Assembly (NCBI RefSeq): GCF_001500315.1
Contig: NZ_LLER01000018.1
Location: 1-64,000 of the forward strand
Source: Staphylococcus auricularis
GTDB taxonomy: Bacteria > Bacillota > Bacilli > Staphylococcales > Staphylococcaceae
Direction of reading: 5' to 3'
Length of the DNA: 64,000 nucleotides
Positions 1 to 9,529 of the stretch are shown here, piece after piece. The first letter of the stretch is position 1, and each line of letters opens with the position of its first letter. Below the pieces are notes generated by a model that saw only the letters and a program-made list of their open reading frames with translations, did not search any database and was not told the DNA's origin. A program made the position numbers and the translations under genes.

Positions 1-324
<324 letters not shown>

Positions 325-383
325 ATATATGATGTTTGATTAGCTCATATTTGCTAAATGTGTTTCTTCAACACTTGTTCAAT

Positions 384-400
384 CAACGATTGAATCGTTG
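384..400 (-). other. Hairpin in the 16S leader
   Basis: A perfect inverted repeat (CAACGAT, TGA loop, ATCGTTG) lies between tRNA-Gly and the 16S 5' end. By position it could belong to the leader that is cut during pre-16S processing. That role is inferred; only the palindrome is seen. Confidence 0.4.
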
Positions 401-466
401 TTTATTGGAATTAACGTTGACATATTGTCATTCAGTTTTCAATGTTCATTTCTTCAAACAATTTAA

Positions 467-540
467 TGGAGCGGGTGATGGGAATCGAACCCACAACATC
501 AGCTTGGAAGGCTGAGGTTTTGCCATTAAACTACACCCGC
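467..540 (-). tRNA. tRNA-Gly (anticodon TCC)
   Basis: The minus strand folds into a standard 74-nt cloverleaf. The acceptor stem is GCGGGTG/CACCCGC, the anticodon stem-loop is CAGC-CTTCCAA-GCTG with anticodon TCC, the T-arm contains GGTTCGATTCC, and the 3' CCA is encoded. It sits between tRNA-Leu and the 16S gene, so it should be transcribed with the rRNA operon. Confidence 0.96.
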
Positions 541-567
541 ATGAGATGCGATATAATAAATTGTTGA

Positions 568-650
<83 letters not shown>

Positions 651-695
651 ATTGGCAAGACGAAATTCATTACCTCTCAAAAGAGAACAATTAAC

Positions 696-724
696 ATTGT
701 ACGCTTATCAATTAACTTTGTCAA
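696..724 (-). promoter_or_regulatory. Near-consensus SigA promoter of the tRNA-Leu/tRNA-Gly/16S unit
   Basis: Reading the minus strand, a perfect -35 TTGACA (719-724) is separated by exactly 17 nt from -10 TACAAT (696-701). It ends about 46 nt upstream of tRNA-Leu. The strength fits an rRNA promoter. Confidence 0.85.
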
Positions 725-915
725 CAACTTTTTAAAATCAATTTTACAAAGTTAACGGGAATGTAATGTTTATGTCATTTCTTTAACGCAACGTTTATTA
801 TCTTATAACATTTTCGAGTAATAGTCAATAGGTTATGCTTATTTTTCTAAATAAATTATCTAATCACTCATGATGACCTTCACTTTGTAAAGATTCAAAC
901 TCAATTGCTTTTTAT

Positions 916-1037
916 GAAAAAGGTTAGAACTGGTCATTTTGAAACGCACTTTCACTAAAAATAAGCTTTGGATTTTATCTAATAGTCCACCTAGCTTCTT
1001 GTTCTAGTCGCGATAATTATACTAACCGTTCTAACCT
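916..1037 (-). terminator. Long branched terminator after sprT
   Basis: Ten-base inverted repeats AGGTTAGAAC (921-930) and GTTCTAACCT (1028-1037) enclose about 97 nt that contain further small hairpin-forming segments. On the minus strand the closing arm is followed by TTTTTC. It lies just past the sprT stop, in a 325-base stretch (725-1049) where I see no gene. Confidence 0.6.
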
Positions 1038-1049
1038 CTTCAAATATTT

Positions 1050-1511
1050 CTATTTAGTTTTATAATGTTGAATTAACTTCAATCTACCACCACAACGGCC
1101 GCATCTCATTTTCTTTGTATCAACTTTTCTAATTCGAGGAAATTTCGCGTGACAACGACCACATTCATACATGTAATTGACACGTTCTTCATACGATTGA
1201 ATCGGTGTACAATATCTAGGCGCACCAACATGTAGACTCAGTTGTTTAAAATCTGTATCTCGATGTTGATAACCTCTGCCTGTAAGATGAAGATGATAAT
1301 GACATAATTCATGTTTAATAATATCGACAACAGCTTGATAGCCATATTTTTCATATTGTTTATCGTTCACTTCTATATTATGACTTTTTAACAAGTATCT
1401 TCCACCTGTTGTTCTTAACCGTCGATTAAAATATGCCTGGTGTTTAAATGGTCGATGAAATTCAGACTGTGAAATCTGTTCCGTTAACGTTTGTAATTGT
1501 TCATCATTCAT
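1050..1511 (-). CDS. SprT-like zinc metalloprotease-domain protein
   Basis: About 153 residues. The SprT-like signature HELCHYH (zinc-binding HExxH) lies in the N-terminal half. Two CxxC pairs near the C-terminus (CGRC and CGRCGG) form a second, zinc-ribbon site. Close SprT-like proteins of unknown substrate are found throughout staphylococci. I chose the ATG at 1511 (MNDEQL) rather than one three codons upstream, because it matches the N-terminus I recall for the family. The start overlaps the tex stop by 8 bases, so the two are probably co-transcribed and translationally coupled. The cellular role is not established by sequence. Confidence 0.9.
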   Translation of the reverse strand: MNDEQLQTLTEQISQSEFHRPFKHQAYFNRRLRTTGGRYLLKSHNIEVNDKQYEKYGYQAVVDIIKHELCHYHLHLTGRGYQHRDTDFKQLSLHVGAPRYCTPIQSYEERVNYMYECGRCHAKFPRIRKVDTKKMRCGRCGGRLKLIQHYKTK

Positions 1512-3654
1512 TTGGATCAATCATTGTTAATGATACTTTCCCTTTTTGTTCATCAATATCAAGAATCCATACGTCAACAATGTCTCCTACGCTGACTATA
1601 TCCATTGGATTTTTAACAAATTTTCGAGAAAGCTTAGATATGTGTACAAGACCATCTTGTTTCACACCGATATCTACAAATGCCCCAAAATCCACAACAT
1701 TGCGCACAGTACCACTCAGTTTCATACCTTTTGTTAAATCTTCAATGGATAATACGTCTGATTTTAATATAGGTGTTTCATATTCATCACGTGGATCTCG
1801 GTTAGGTGCAATCAATGCACTCACGATATCTTCAAGTGTGGGTTCCCCAATGCTTAACTTTTCAGCGACTTCATGTTGGTTAATTCGGTTCAAGGTAGCT
1901 TTCAACTGATCTGACCCGAGATCTTCAACAGATAAATTCAACTCATCTAAAAGCTGATAAGTGACTTGGTAACTTTCAGGGTGAATGGATGTATTATCTA
2001 GTGGTTCTTCACCATCCACTATACGTAAGAATCCGATACTTTGTTCAAAGGTTTTTGCGCCTAATCGTTTCACTTTCGCAATTTCTTTATTATGTTTAAT
2101 TGCACCGTTTTCTTCACGATAGTTAATAATGTTTTGCGCAGTGCTTGAAGATAGACCTGCCACATATTGTAGTAACGCATGTGATGCTGTATTCACATCT
2201 ACCCCTACTTGGTTTACTGCTGTTTCTACGACAAAGGTTAACGTATTTGCTAGTGATTTTTGGTTTACATCATGTTGATATTGACCGACACCTATAGATT
2301 TCGGATCGATTTTCACGAGCTCACTTAACGGGTCTTGAACTCGGCGTCCAATCGATACCGCACTTCGTTCTTCAACTTGAAAGTCTGGGAACTCGTTACG
2401 TGCGATTTCTGAAGCTGAATATACGGACGCGCCCGCTTCATTTACAATAATAAATTGAACTGCTAATTGATGTTTTTGAATCACTTGCGCTACAAATTGT
2501 TCTGTTTCACGACTTGCAGTGCCATTACCAATCGCTACCAGTTCTACATTATGACGTTTCACGAAATCTAAGAAAATACGTTCCGCTTCTTCTTTTTTGT
2601 TCACAGGTGGATGCGGGTACATTACACCTTTATCGACAAACGTGCCGAACGGATTAATCACTGCGAGTTTACAACCTGTACGGAATGCTGGATCGACTCC
2701 AAGGATTTGCTTACCTTTAATTGGTGGTTGTAATAATAAGTTTCTGAGGTTCTCACCGAACACGTCAATGGCATGCGTTTCAGCTCGCTCTGTTAAATCT
2801 CCACGGATTTCACGTTCAATGGAAGGCATGATTAATCGTTTTAAACTATCTTTAATCGCTGATTGTATCACTGCAGTACCTTCATGATCCCCGTTAATTT
2901 CTTGTTTGCGAATGAAATTTTCAATCCCTTGTGTGTCCATATCGATTTTGACAGTAATCACTTTTTCTTTCTCTGCACGATTTACTGCTAAAACGCGATG
3001 ATTAGCGATTTTGTTAACGGGTTCACTGTAATCGTAATACATTTCATAAATATGTTTTTCATCATCAGCTTGTTTTTTCTTTTGCGTTACAAGTACACCG
3101 TGACGATTTGTATCTTTCAAAGCTTTCGTACGGTAAGTTGATTGATCTGAGATGTGCTCTGCAATAATATCTTGTGCGCCTGCAATCGCTGCATCTGCTG
3201 TTTCCACTTCATCATTAACAAATGCTTGTGCTTTTTCTGTTAATGGCATATCTAAAGAACTTTGTTGTATCCATTGTGCGAGCGGTTCTAACCCTTTTCG
3301 TTTCGCTTCTGTTGCACGTGTTTTCTTTTTCTGTTTATAAGGTCGATATAAATCTTCGACTCTTTGTAGTTTGGTTTGTGCTAAAATATCTTTTTTCAAT
3401 TCGTCTGTGAGCATGCCTTGCTCTTCAATACTATGTAAGACCTCTTCTTTACGTTTTTGGAGGTTCACCATATATTGATATTCATCATTAATTTGTTTAA
3501 TCTCGACTTCATCGAGTCCGCCTGTGCGTTCTTTTCTATAACGTGCGATGAACGGCACGGTATTATTTTCTTCTAACAAACCTAAGACGGCTTCAATTTG
3601 TTTCTTTGAAAAGTTATATTTTTCTATGATTGTTTGAATCAAATTGTTATCCAT
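1504..3654 (-). CDS. tex: Tex-family RNA-binding protein
   Basis: A 716-residue homologue of Tex (toxin expression/transcription accessory factor), a cytoplasmic nucleic-acid-binding protein. It has the N-terminal helical region, a YqgF/RNase H-like core (ILGVDPAFRTGCKLAVI at about 320), helix-hairpin-helix segments around 480-560 and a C-terminal S1 RNA-binding domain (GMKLSGTVRNVVDFGAFVDI) at about 640-710. The start is the ATG at 3654 (MDNNLIQ), which has a GGAGG ribosome site 5 nt upstream; an ATG 11 codons earlier lacks one. It is followed with overlap by sprT. The sigB operon lies upstream behind its terminator. Function in staphylococci is inferred from the family. Confidence 0.94.
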   Translation of the reverse strand: MDNNLIQTIIEKYNFSKKQIEAVLGLLEENNTVPFIARYRKERTGGLDEVEIKQINDEYQYMVNLQKRKEEVLHSIEEQGMLTDELKKDILAQTKLQRVEDLYRPYKQKKKTRATEAKRKGLEPLAQWIQQSSLDMPLTEKAQAFVNDEVETADAAIAGAQDIIAEHISDQSTYRTKALKDTNRHGVLVTQKKKQADDEKHIYEMYYDYSEPVNKIANHRVLAVNRAEKEKVITVKIDMDTQGIENFIRKQEINGDHEGTAVIQSAIKDSLKRLIMPSIEREIRGDLTERAETHAIDVFGENLRNLLLQPPIKGKQILGVDPAFRTGCKLAVINPFGTFVDKGVMYPHPPVNKKEEAERIFLDFVKRHNVELVAIGNGTASRETEQFVAQVIQKHQLAVQFIIVNEAGASVYSASEIARNEFPDFQVEERSAVSIGRRVQDPLSELVKIDPKSIGVGQYQHDVNQKSLANTLTFVVETAVNQVGVDVNTASHALLQYVAGLSSSTAQNIINYREENGAIKHNKEIAKVKRLGAKTFEQSIGFLRIVDGEEPLDNTSIHPESYQVTYQLLDELNLSVEDLGSDQLKATLNRINQHEVAEKLSIGEPTLEDIVSALIAPNRDPRDEYETPILKSDVLSIEDLTKGMKLSGTVRNVVDFGAFVDIGVKQDGLVHISKLSRKFVKNPMDIVSVGDIVDVWILDIDEQKGKVSLTMIDPNE

Positions 3655-3847
3655 GATATCCTCCACTACTTCTAATGACTTATGCAATGATTTATTTTAA
3701 CATATTTAAAGACTTCTCGAGATGTTTACGAGCTATCTCAACCTCTCACTTTTCGGAAAATCTCCCCTTACTCGATAACCTCAGAAATTTAGATGAGGCA
3801 ATGTGAGCGAACTTTGCCCTTGTTGTTCCCTTTTCAAAATAAAACAC

Positions 3848-3888
3848 AAAAAAGCACATCATCCGTTCTGTATAAAGAAATGATGTGC
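3848..3888 (-). terminator. Rho-independent terminator of the sigB operon
   Basis: Nine-base arms (GCACATCAT/ATGATGTGC, 3854-3862 and 3880-3888) flank a 17-nt loop. The minus-strand copy runs into T6. It is placed 16 bases after the sigB stop. Confidence 0.9.
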
Positions 3889-3904
3889 ATAGTGTTGTGG
3901 CTGT

Positions 3905-4675
3905 TTATTCTACTGCTGCCTGTTGGAGTTTCTTTATTGCTGTACGTTGTAATCTAGAAACGTGCATTTGGCTGAGTCCAATGCGTTCACCCGTTTCTTT
4001 TTGACTTAAGCCTTCAATAAAAGTACATTGTATGATTTCACGTTCTCGGTCAGACAAGATAGGGAGTATTTTATCTAATATCATACGTTTTTCGGTGAGG
4101 TCATAATTATCATCTTGTTGACCCATGATGTCTAATAATGTCACCGTTGAGCCATCTTTATCCGCTTCAATAGAATGGTCTACACTTAAAGCATTATAGC
4201 TCTGGCTGATTTCCATCGCTTCCAATACTTCCTCTTCAGTAGCATCTAAGCGGTTCGCAATTTCTTCTATCGAAGGTGACCGTTCGAGTTCATTTGTCAG
4301 TTCATCGTTGACTTTTTTAATACGCGGTCCAATCTCTTTAATACGTCTAGGTACATGGACACTCCATGTCTTATCGCGTAGATAGCGTTTGATTTCCCCG
4401 ATGACAGTCGGTACTAAAAACGCCTCAAATTTTCGATCATATGATATATCAAATCGGTTGATGGCACCGATTAAGCCAATCATACCAACCTGTACAAGAT
4501 CTTCATGATGATATTGTCCCTTAGAATATTTATAAGCAAGGGACTCTATTAATTTACGATAATGTCTTACAAGTTTCTCTTGAGCATTCGTATCTTCATT
4601 ATTCTGATGTTCGCTGATCCATTGATTTATTTGTTCAGGTGATACTTCATTAACTGATTTCGACTCTTTCGTCAT
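3905..4675 (-). CDS. sigB: RNA polymerase sigma factor SigB (general stress)
   Basis: A 256-residue alternative sigma factor with exactly the length of S. aureus SigB. Region 2 is clear ([20 protein letters not shown], then the -10-binding segment ending [18 protein letters not shown]). Region 4.2 carries a helix-turn-helix ([20 protein letters not shown]) near the C-terminus. It is the last gene of rsbU-rsbV-rsbW-sigB and overlaps rsbW by 26 bases, which suggests coupled translation so that the anti-sigma factor and sigma factor are made in proportion. A SigB-type promoter ahead of rsbV (5498-5523) predicts positive autoregulation. Confidence 0.98.
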   Translation of the reverse strand: MTKESKSVNEVSPEQINQWISEHQNNEDTNAQEKLVRHYRKLIESLAYKYSKGQYHHEDLVQVGMIGLIGAINRFDISYDRKFEAFLVPTVIGEIKRYLRDKTWSVHVPRRIKEIGPRIKKVNDELTNELERSPSIEEIANRLDATEEEVLEAMEISQSYNALSVDHSIEADKDGSTVTLLDIMGQQDDNYDLTEKRMILDKILPILSDREREIIQCTFIEGLSQKETGERIGLSQMHVSRLQRTAIKKLQQAAVE

Positions 4676-5129
4676 TATTTCGCACCTGCTCTTTTCTTAT
4701 AAACTTTATCATACTAATCGTTACACCAGAAGTTTTATCTATAGTCACTTCATCCATTAACGATTCAATGAGAAACAGTCCAAGACCACCCTCCCTTAAA
4801 AAGTTGATGCTTTCATTGTCTTGATATGGTCCAAGTTGTTTCTTCGTTTCTTCATAATCAAAGCTTTCTCCCTGATCTGAGATAACGATTTTAATCTTGT
4901 CATCAAATATTTCGAAACACAGATTAATCATGCCCTCATCTGAATCATCTTTGTATGCGTGTTTTACAGCATTTGTGACTGCTTCACTTACTGCTATTTT
5001 AGCATCTTCAATGTCATCATACGAAGCACCTGCTCGAGAAAATACACCTGAGAGTGTCAAGCGTATTAAGCTCACATATTCTGCTGTTGCTGGTAAGCGC
5101 ATTTCGATATAGTCTTGTTTGGCCGGCAT
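4650..5129 (-). CDS. rsbW: Anti-sigma-B factor and serine kinase RsbW
   Basis: A 159-residue GHKL-fold kinase. In the known partner switch it sequesters SigB and inactivates RsbV by serine phosphorylation. ATP-binding boxes are visible: the N box in [14 protein letters not shown], and the G1/G2 region in [10 protein letters not shown] and [16 protein letters not shown]. The start at 5129 (MPAKQDY) has a GGAGG site about 9 nt upstream, and the length then equals that of S. aureus RsbW. A start 10 codons earlier would lie inside rsbV. Its start is 1 nt past the rsbV stop. Confidence 0.97.
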   Translation of the reverse strand: MPAKQDYIEMRLPATAEYVSLIRLTLSGVFSRAGASYDDIEDAKIAVSEAVTNAVKHAYKDDSDEGMINLCFEIFDDKIKIVISDQGESFDYEETKKQLGPYQDNESINFLREGGLGLFLIESLMDEVTIDKTSGVTISMIKFIRKEQVRNNDERVEIS

Positions 5130-5130
5130 G

Positions 5131-5457
5131 TTACTCAACCTCCGTTCCTTTATTGACATGCATTAAATCTTTCAGCCCAGTAATGTCAAACAATCTTTCA
5201 ATACGGTCAGACACACCTAAGATATATAATTCTTTTTCGTGTTGGTTTAATACTTTTAAGGTACCAACAAATAATCCTAATCCAGTTGAATCCATATAAC
5301 TTACATTTTCCAAATTAACATATATATCATGTGTGCCCTCTTGTCGCATCGGGACTAGCACTTCCTCTAGTTCTGGAACAGTATAAACATCAAGCTCTCC
5401 AGCCACTTTCACTTCATAATAGTTGTCATGTGTCACTGTTTCAATGTTTAGATTCAT
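5131..5457 (-). CDS. rsbV: Anti-anti-sigma factor RsbV
   Basis: A 108-residue STAS-domain protein. The phosphoacceptor loop [16 protein letters not shown] is present; the serine in DST is the residue phosphorylated by RsbW and dephosphorylated by RsbU in this family. Unphosphorylated RsbV binds RsbW and frees SigB. Its own promoter region (5498-5523) is of SigB type, so rsbV-rsbW-sigB can be made without rsbU. An AGGAG ribosome site precedes the ATG. Confidence 0.98.
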   Translation of the reverse strand: MNLNIETVTHDNYYEVKVAGELDVYTVPELEEVLVPMRQEGTHDIYVNLENVSYMDSTGLGLFVGTLKVLNQHEKELYILGVSDRIERLFDITGLKDLMHVNKGTEVE

Positions 5458-5497
5458 ACTCGTACACTCCTAGTTTTGTCTTAAGTAATATTTTGCT

Positions 5498-5523
5498 ATA
5501 CCCGCTTTTTACTAAAATTAATC
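5498..5523 (-). promoter_or_regulatory. SigB-dependent promoter upstream of rsbV
   Basis: On the minus strand GATTAA (5518-5523), a 14-nt spacer and GGGTAT (5498-5503) match the SigB consensus GTTTAA-N12-15-GGGTAT with one mismatch in the -35. It lies in the short rsbU-rsbV gap, about 40 nt upstream of the rsbV start, as in other staphylococci. Confidence 0.85.
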
Positions 5524-5533
5524 CATATCGAAA

Positions 5534-6535
5534 CTAGTTCACGCGCTTGATAATTAATATCGTGAGGTCATCACGCTTCTTAGGATTTTGTATTTTTAAA
5601 AGTGATTCGTATAACTGTTGTACGATATCTTGAGGATGAAGATGTCTATTTTTATGTATCATATCCAATAATTTTTGCTTGTCTATGAAGTTCCCGTCAT
5701 TGTCTCGGGTCTCAGTGACACCATCTGTAAAGATAATGACTAAGTCATTTAAGTAAATCGGTATTTCTTGTTGAGCGTAACGTGTTTGTTGACTAATACC
5801 TAACACTCTACCGCGTACATCAATTTCTTCAAACGTTTCTGACTCAGCCCGGTAGATGTATCCTGGTTCATGACCTGCTGAGCTACAGTACAACAGATGA
5901 TTCATTTCTTCATACAGACCATAGAACATCGTGACGAACATGTTTTGGTTTACGTTTTTCTCAACAACGCGGTTTAAACGTTTTAACGCATCACTTGGGA
6001 GTTGGGAATGTCCATAAGAGTCCATGCCGAACTTAATCATACTCATTGCAAGTGCTGCAGGAATGCCTTTACCGATGACATCGGCGATCGCAAAACTCAT
6101 CGTGCCATCTTTATAATCAATTAAGTTAAAATAATCTCCACTTACTTTTTGAGCAGCAACAGAAATGACACCAATTTGAATACTGTCAAATTGCGGAATA
6201 TCTGTTTTTAACATCGTTTGTTGGAGCCTTGCTGCAACTTCCATCTCTTTGTCATGGTGTTGCAGTTTATTGACTAAACGTTGATAATCTCGATAGCTAT
6301 AGCCAAATCCTTTGACCACTTCTTCTAACACTTCTAGCGTGTTGAGTATTTGGGGCTCCGTTAAATTTAACGTCGCAATATATGATTTATGAATATCTAC
6401 AATGTCCTCTGGTAAGATATCCTTTTTAATAACTTCTTCTGTAAATTCACAACATTCTTGACGTAAGGCATCAAAATCGTCAGTTTCTAAACTTTTGTCA
6501 ATGAGTGCTTTATATTGAACTTTGAATACTTCCAA
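5534..6535 (-). CDS. rsbU: PP2C-type phosphatase RsbU, activator of SigB
   Basis: About 333 residues. The N-terminal helical RsbU dimerisation/RsbT-binding-like domain (residues 1-90) is followed by a PP2C/SpoIIE-type phosphatase domain with metal-ligand motifs SFAIADVIGKGIPAALAM and VIIFTDGVTETRDNDG. It dephosphorylates RsbV. I placed the start at TTG 6535, because an AGGAGG site sits 9 nt upstream and the resulting protein matches the usual 333 residues; the ATG six codons further up has no ribosome site. The leader (6536-6660) contains an odd hairpin and an orphan ribosome site. Confidence 0.93.
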   Translation of the reverse strand: MEVFKVQYKALIDKSLETDDFDALRQECCEFTEEVIKKDILPEDIVDIHKSYIATLNLTEPQILNTLEVLEEVVKGFGYSYRDYQRLVNKLQHHDKEMEVAARLQQTMLKTDIPQFDSIQIGVISVAAQKVSGDYFNLIDYKDGTMSFAIADVIGKGIPAALAMSMIKFGMDSYGHSQLPSDALKRLNRVVEKNVNQNMFVTMFYGLYEEMNHLLYCSSAGHEPGYIYRAESETFEEIDVRGRVLGISQQTRYAQQEIPIYLNDLVIIFTDGVTETRDNDGNFIDKQKLLDMIHKNRHLHPQDIVQQLYESLLKIQNPKKRDDLTILIIKRVN

Positions 6536-6591
6536 GTGACTTGTCCTCCTCAACCTGTAATCTACATATTCGTACTACATGACTATGTCAC

Positions 6592-6655
6592 CACTGTGTT
6601 GACTCACAGTGACGTAAGACTTTCTCCTCCTTGTACTTGTCTGAAAAGTATTATA
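6592..6655 (-). promoter_or_regulatory. rsbU promoter -10 and structured leader
   Basis: The minus strand shows a perfect -10 TATAAT (6650-6655) without a convincing -35. Next comes an AGGAGGAG tract (about 6625-6633) with no long reading frame behind it, then a perfect hairpin CACTGTG-AGTCAA-CACAGTG (6592-6611). The rsbU TTG start follows about 57 nt later. Confidence 0.5.
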
Positions 6656-6692
6656 ATTTAACAGTAACTTATATAGCAGTGATAAATTACAA

Positions 6693-6792
6693 AAAGAGCG
6701 GGATTGAAATCTTATAGTAATACATCTATTTGATTAATTCGTATTACTCTCCAGTAGTTGTGCTACTGCAAATTTAAGATTGCGGTTTCCCG
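6693..6792 (-). terminator. Long branched terminator between mazF and rsbU
   Basis: The outer stem pairs GCGGGA plus TTGAAATCTTA (about 6698-6714) with TAAGATT and TCCCGC (about 6775-6792). Two internal hairpins form from GTAATAC/GTATTAC and AGTAG/CTACT. On the minus strand the stem ends in CTTTTTG. It lies in the 459-base gap 6536-6994 and would separate mazEF transcripts from rsbU. Confidence 0.65.
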
Positions 6793-6994
6793 CCCCTACA
6801 AAGATAGCATGCTTCACTTTGAACATTGATATCTAAAGTGAGCTACCTAGTAAGTTCTTTCCGTTTGTTACGTAAGCATATCTGTACATTGTTATTCTTT
6901 AGGTCGCTGTTTCTCGTTTATGCACGCATATGTTGTGGTCTCTATTTATGTACCAAAACTGTTGTCGTCTTTTATTTGGAGTACGGCTGTTAGA

Positions 6995-7357
6995 TCATGA
7001 TTTGAAATGTTTCATATTATGTAACCCTAAACTTATGAAGATAGCACGATTTACTTCTTCCATCTTCTCGTCAGATAGATATGTTAATTTCTCTTTCAGC
7101 CTCTTTTTATCTAATGTTCGAATTTGTTCTAACAAGATAACTGAATCTTTATCTAATTTATATTTCTTCTTGTCTATTTCTACATGGGTTGGAATTTTAG
7201 CTTTATTAATCCTACCTGTAATTGCAGCGACAATTACGGTAGGACTATATTTATTCCCAGTATCATTTTGAATGATAACAACAGGCCTTACTCCCCCTTG
7301 TTCAGACCCTTGAACTGGTGATAAATCAGCTAAATATACATCTCCTCGTCTCATCAT
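6995..7357 (-). CDS. mazF: Endoribonuclease toxin MazF
   Basis: A 120-residue CcdB/PemK-fold toxin. The N-terminus [20 protein letters not shown] and the segment [20 protein letters not shown] are nearly identical to S. aureus MazF as I recall it, which cuts mRNA at UACAU. Its ATG overlaps the mazE TGA (ATGA), so translation is coupled to the antitoxin. Two adjacent ATG codons exist; the second would shorten the protein by one residue. It sits in the usual staphylococcal place between alr and the sigB operon. Confidence 0.97.
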   Translation of the reverse strand: MMRRGDVYLADLSPVQGSEQGGVRPVVIIQNDTGNKYSPTVIVAAITGRINKAKIPTHVEIDKKKYKLDKDSVILLEQIRTLDKKRLKEKLTYLSDEKMEEVNRAIFISLGLHNMKHFKS

Positions 7358-7524
7358 TCATTATTGTGATTGGAGCTGAGGAATGATTCGTTACAATCAC
7401 AAGCTTCACATTCGAAAGGAAAAGCTTCTGTTGCTAGGGAGAGATTAAGATCGGCCATTTGTGAATAGCCTTCTTTTAAGATTTGCTCCATATTGTGATA
7501 TCTCGTAGTGTTAAAATTAGACAT
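7354..7524 (-). CDS. mazE: Antitoxin MazE
   Basis: A 56-residue protein whose middle ([20 protein letters not shown]) and acidic, cysteine-containing end (ECEACDCNE) match staphylococcal MazE. It neutralises MazF by direct binding in characterised systems. The start at 7524 (MSNFNTT) has a GGAGG site 8 nt upstream and gives the same length as the S. aureus protein; an ATG five codons upstream has none. It overlaps mazF by 4 bases. Confidence 0.95.
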   Translation of the reverse strand: MSNFNTTRYHNMEQILKEGYSQMADLNLSLATEAFPFECEACDCNESFLSSNHNNE

Positions 7525-7614
7525 GAATAAGACCTCCAAGCGACCTTCATAGAATAATTAATTTTATTTGCTTCATTAATCTAATGATATCAAACTTTAA
7601 TTGCAGTGACTACA

Positions 7615-8763
7615 CTATTTCAGTAATTCGTTTTTTATTTCTACATCTTCACCTTTATAGTAGACACGAGGCAAGCGACGACTCAAGTTACATAACACTT
7701 CATAATTGATCGTCTGTTGTTGTCGTGCCAAGGCTTCACAGGACTGCGGTACATCAGAACGATGATCCATAAGTATCACTTGAGCGCCTGGTTTCACGTA
7801 GTCCGGAATGGCGATAATTGTTTGATCCATGCACACGCGACCAATGATTTCGCACTGTTCGCCGTTCACGTTCACCGTAAATCCTTGCATCATTCTCAAA
7901 TAACCATCCGCATATCCAACAGGGATAATCCCTATTGTCATATCTTGGTCTGCTGTAAAAGTGCTACCATAGCTCACAGATTCGCCTGCTTTTAATTTCT
8001 TCGTTTGCACAATTTCTGTGACCCACTGCGCACTCGGTTTTAAATGAACTTTCACGTTTTCTTTCACATATTCAGAAGGATAATAGCCATAGAGTGAAAT
8101 ACCTACACGTACTGCATTACAAAACTGACTATCTTTGAGTAGACTCGCTGCTGAGTTTTGTGAATGTACAAAAGGTGGATGTTCGACTTCATTTACGATG
8201 GCTTCAAACTGTTCTTGTTGAACTTTCATCGCATCCGTATCTTCATCTGAAGTAGGAAAATGTGTGAAGACCCCTTCAAATATCATGTTTGATGTAGATT
8301 GGATCAATGACACAATTTCTTTATATTCGTGTGCTGATTTCACACCCAAACGACCCATACCTGTATCGATTTTAACGTGGAACCACATGCGTTTTTCATT
8401 TTCTTCATCTACATATGAGACTGCTTTTTTCATCCATGTTAAATCAGGTACAGTCATTGCAACACGGTGTTGAATTGCTTTATTAATATGTTCAGGTGGA
8501 ATAACACCTAATACTAATATTCTAGCATCAACACCATGCATCCTTAATTCTACTGCTTCATCTAACGTTGCAACCGCAAAAAAATTAGCGCCGATGTCCA
8601 TCAAGTGGCGTGCGATTACGACACTACCTAGACCATAACCGTTTGCTTTAACCACAGGGATTACAGTTTTATTTGGATGTAACTTACCGAACATTTGATA
8701 ATTCGAAGTGATTGCATCTAAATCCACATTCACACGGGTGGGTCTATAATACTTATCTGACAT
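7615..8763 (-). CDS. alr: Alanine racemase
   Basis: A 382-residue PLP enzyme that converts L- to D-alanine for peptidoglycan and teichoic acid. The PLP lysine is K39 in VVKANGYG, and the second catalytic base tyrosine lies in [18 protein letters not shown] segments typical of fold-III racemases. GYADGY and GRVCMDQ near the C-terminus are also conserved. A GGAGGAA-type ribosome site precedes the ATG. It lies between acpS and mazEF but is separated from acpS by 350 bases that hold a structured element. Confidence 0.97.
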   Translation of the reverse strand: MSDKYYRPTRVNVDLDAITSNYQMFGKLHPNKTVIPVVKANGYGLGSVVIARHLMDIGANFFAVATLDEAVELRMHGVDARILVLGVIPPEHINKAIQHRVAMTVPDLTWMKKAVSYVDEENEKRMWFHVKIDTGMGRLGVKSAHEYKEIVSLIQSTSNMIFEGVFTHFPTSDEDTDAMKVQQEQFEAIVNEVEHPPFVHSQNSAASLLKDSQFCNAVRVGISLYGYYPSEYVKENVKVHLKPSAQWVTEIVQTKKLKAGESVSYGSTFTADQDMTIGIIPVGYADGYLRMMQGFTVNVNGEQCEIIGRVCMDQTIIAIPDYVKPGAQVILMDHRSDVPQSCEALARQQQTINYEVLCNLSRRLPRVYYKGEDVEIKNELLK

Positions 8764-8983
8764 ATTTTTAATTTCCTCCTAGAAAGCAACGTTTCCCTTA
8801 TTATTGATTTAATACAACAAGTTTATAACAAAACCAAGAGAAGACCAAAATAAATCCGTTTATTTTCAGTAATTTTAATCACTTTGTAACAATTTATGGC
8901 ATGCACATATGCATAAAATGAAAAATAGCACTATCACTGTGATTCGACACTCCTATTCTTTACATCATTTTTATATCATAACG

Positions 8984-9077
8984 AAAAAACCACCCATCTA
9001 GTGTAGACACGATATTGATACATGGAAAAGTTTGCTTTTACCATATAACCTCAAGTTATCTAACTGATGCGTGGTTT
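8984..9077 (-). terminator. Branched structured element/terminator between acpS and alr
   Basis: Outer 12-base arms (8987-8998 and 9066-9077, one mismatch) enclose three small hairpins on the minus strand: ATAAC-TTGAG-GTTAT, ATGGTAAAAG-CAAA-CTTTTCCAT (one mismatch) and GTG-TCTA-CAC. The closing arm runs into GGTTTTTTCG. It lies 36 bases after the acpS stop in the 349-base gap 8764-9112, where I see no gene. The simplest reading is an acpS terminator. A structured RNA is an alternative. Confidence 0.55.
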
Positions 9078-9112
9078 GTTGAAATTAATCTTTCTTCAAT
9101 AGACTAAACGAC

Positions 9113-9472
9113 TCATGCATCTGCCGTTTCAATCACGACTTGACTCGTCGCATAATGTTCAGTATGGCTAATACTGACATGAACACGGTACCCCTCATAA
9201 TCAATATGTGGGCACCCTTTCTCGTCGTTGTAACAATCGATATCGTGAAAAGCAACCGTTTTTCCTAATCCGGTACCGAGTGCTTTACTAAATGCTTCTT
9301 TACATGCGAAGCGTCCCGCTAAGAATTCTACCTTGCGTTGTTCACTTGTAAAATAATGAAATCGTTGTTGTTCATTTGTGGTCAGAATCCGTTCAACCAC
9401 TTTCGGTTGTCGATTCAGTACGTGTTGGATACGTTCAATTTCAATTAAATCAATCCCGATACCATGAATCAT
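9113..9472 (-). CDS. acpS: Holo-[acyl-carrier-protein] synthase
   Basis: A 119-residue phosphopantetheinyl transferase that activates ACP for fatty-acid synthesis. The N-terminal [12 protein letters not shown] holds the magnesium-binding aspartate, and the second signature [14 protein letters not shown] is clear. The ATG at 9472 (MIHGIG) has an AGGAAAG site about 10 nt upstream; a GTG three codons earlier would be too close to it. The gene follows the PH-domain cluster on the same strand. Confidence 0.96.
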   Translation of the reverse strand: MIHGIGIDLIEIERIQHVLNRQPKVVERILTTNEQQRFHYFTSEQRKVEFLAGRFACKEAFSKALGTGLGKTVAFHDIDCYNDEKGCPHIDYEGYRVHVSISHTEHYATSQVVIETADA

Positions 9473-9529
9473 GTATGTCACTCTTTCCTATTTTAATCAT
9501 TACTTTTGACTGTCTTAATCAACTTATTC

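Noticed and set aside
1448-1909. 153-codon plus-strand frame opposite the 5' end of sprT and 3' end of tex
   Set aside because: Entirely antisense to well-conserved coding sequence, with no ribosome site.
6930-7271. 113-codon plus-strand frame
   Set aside because: Lies almost wholly antisense to mazF. Its composition is a shadow of that gene.
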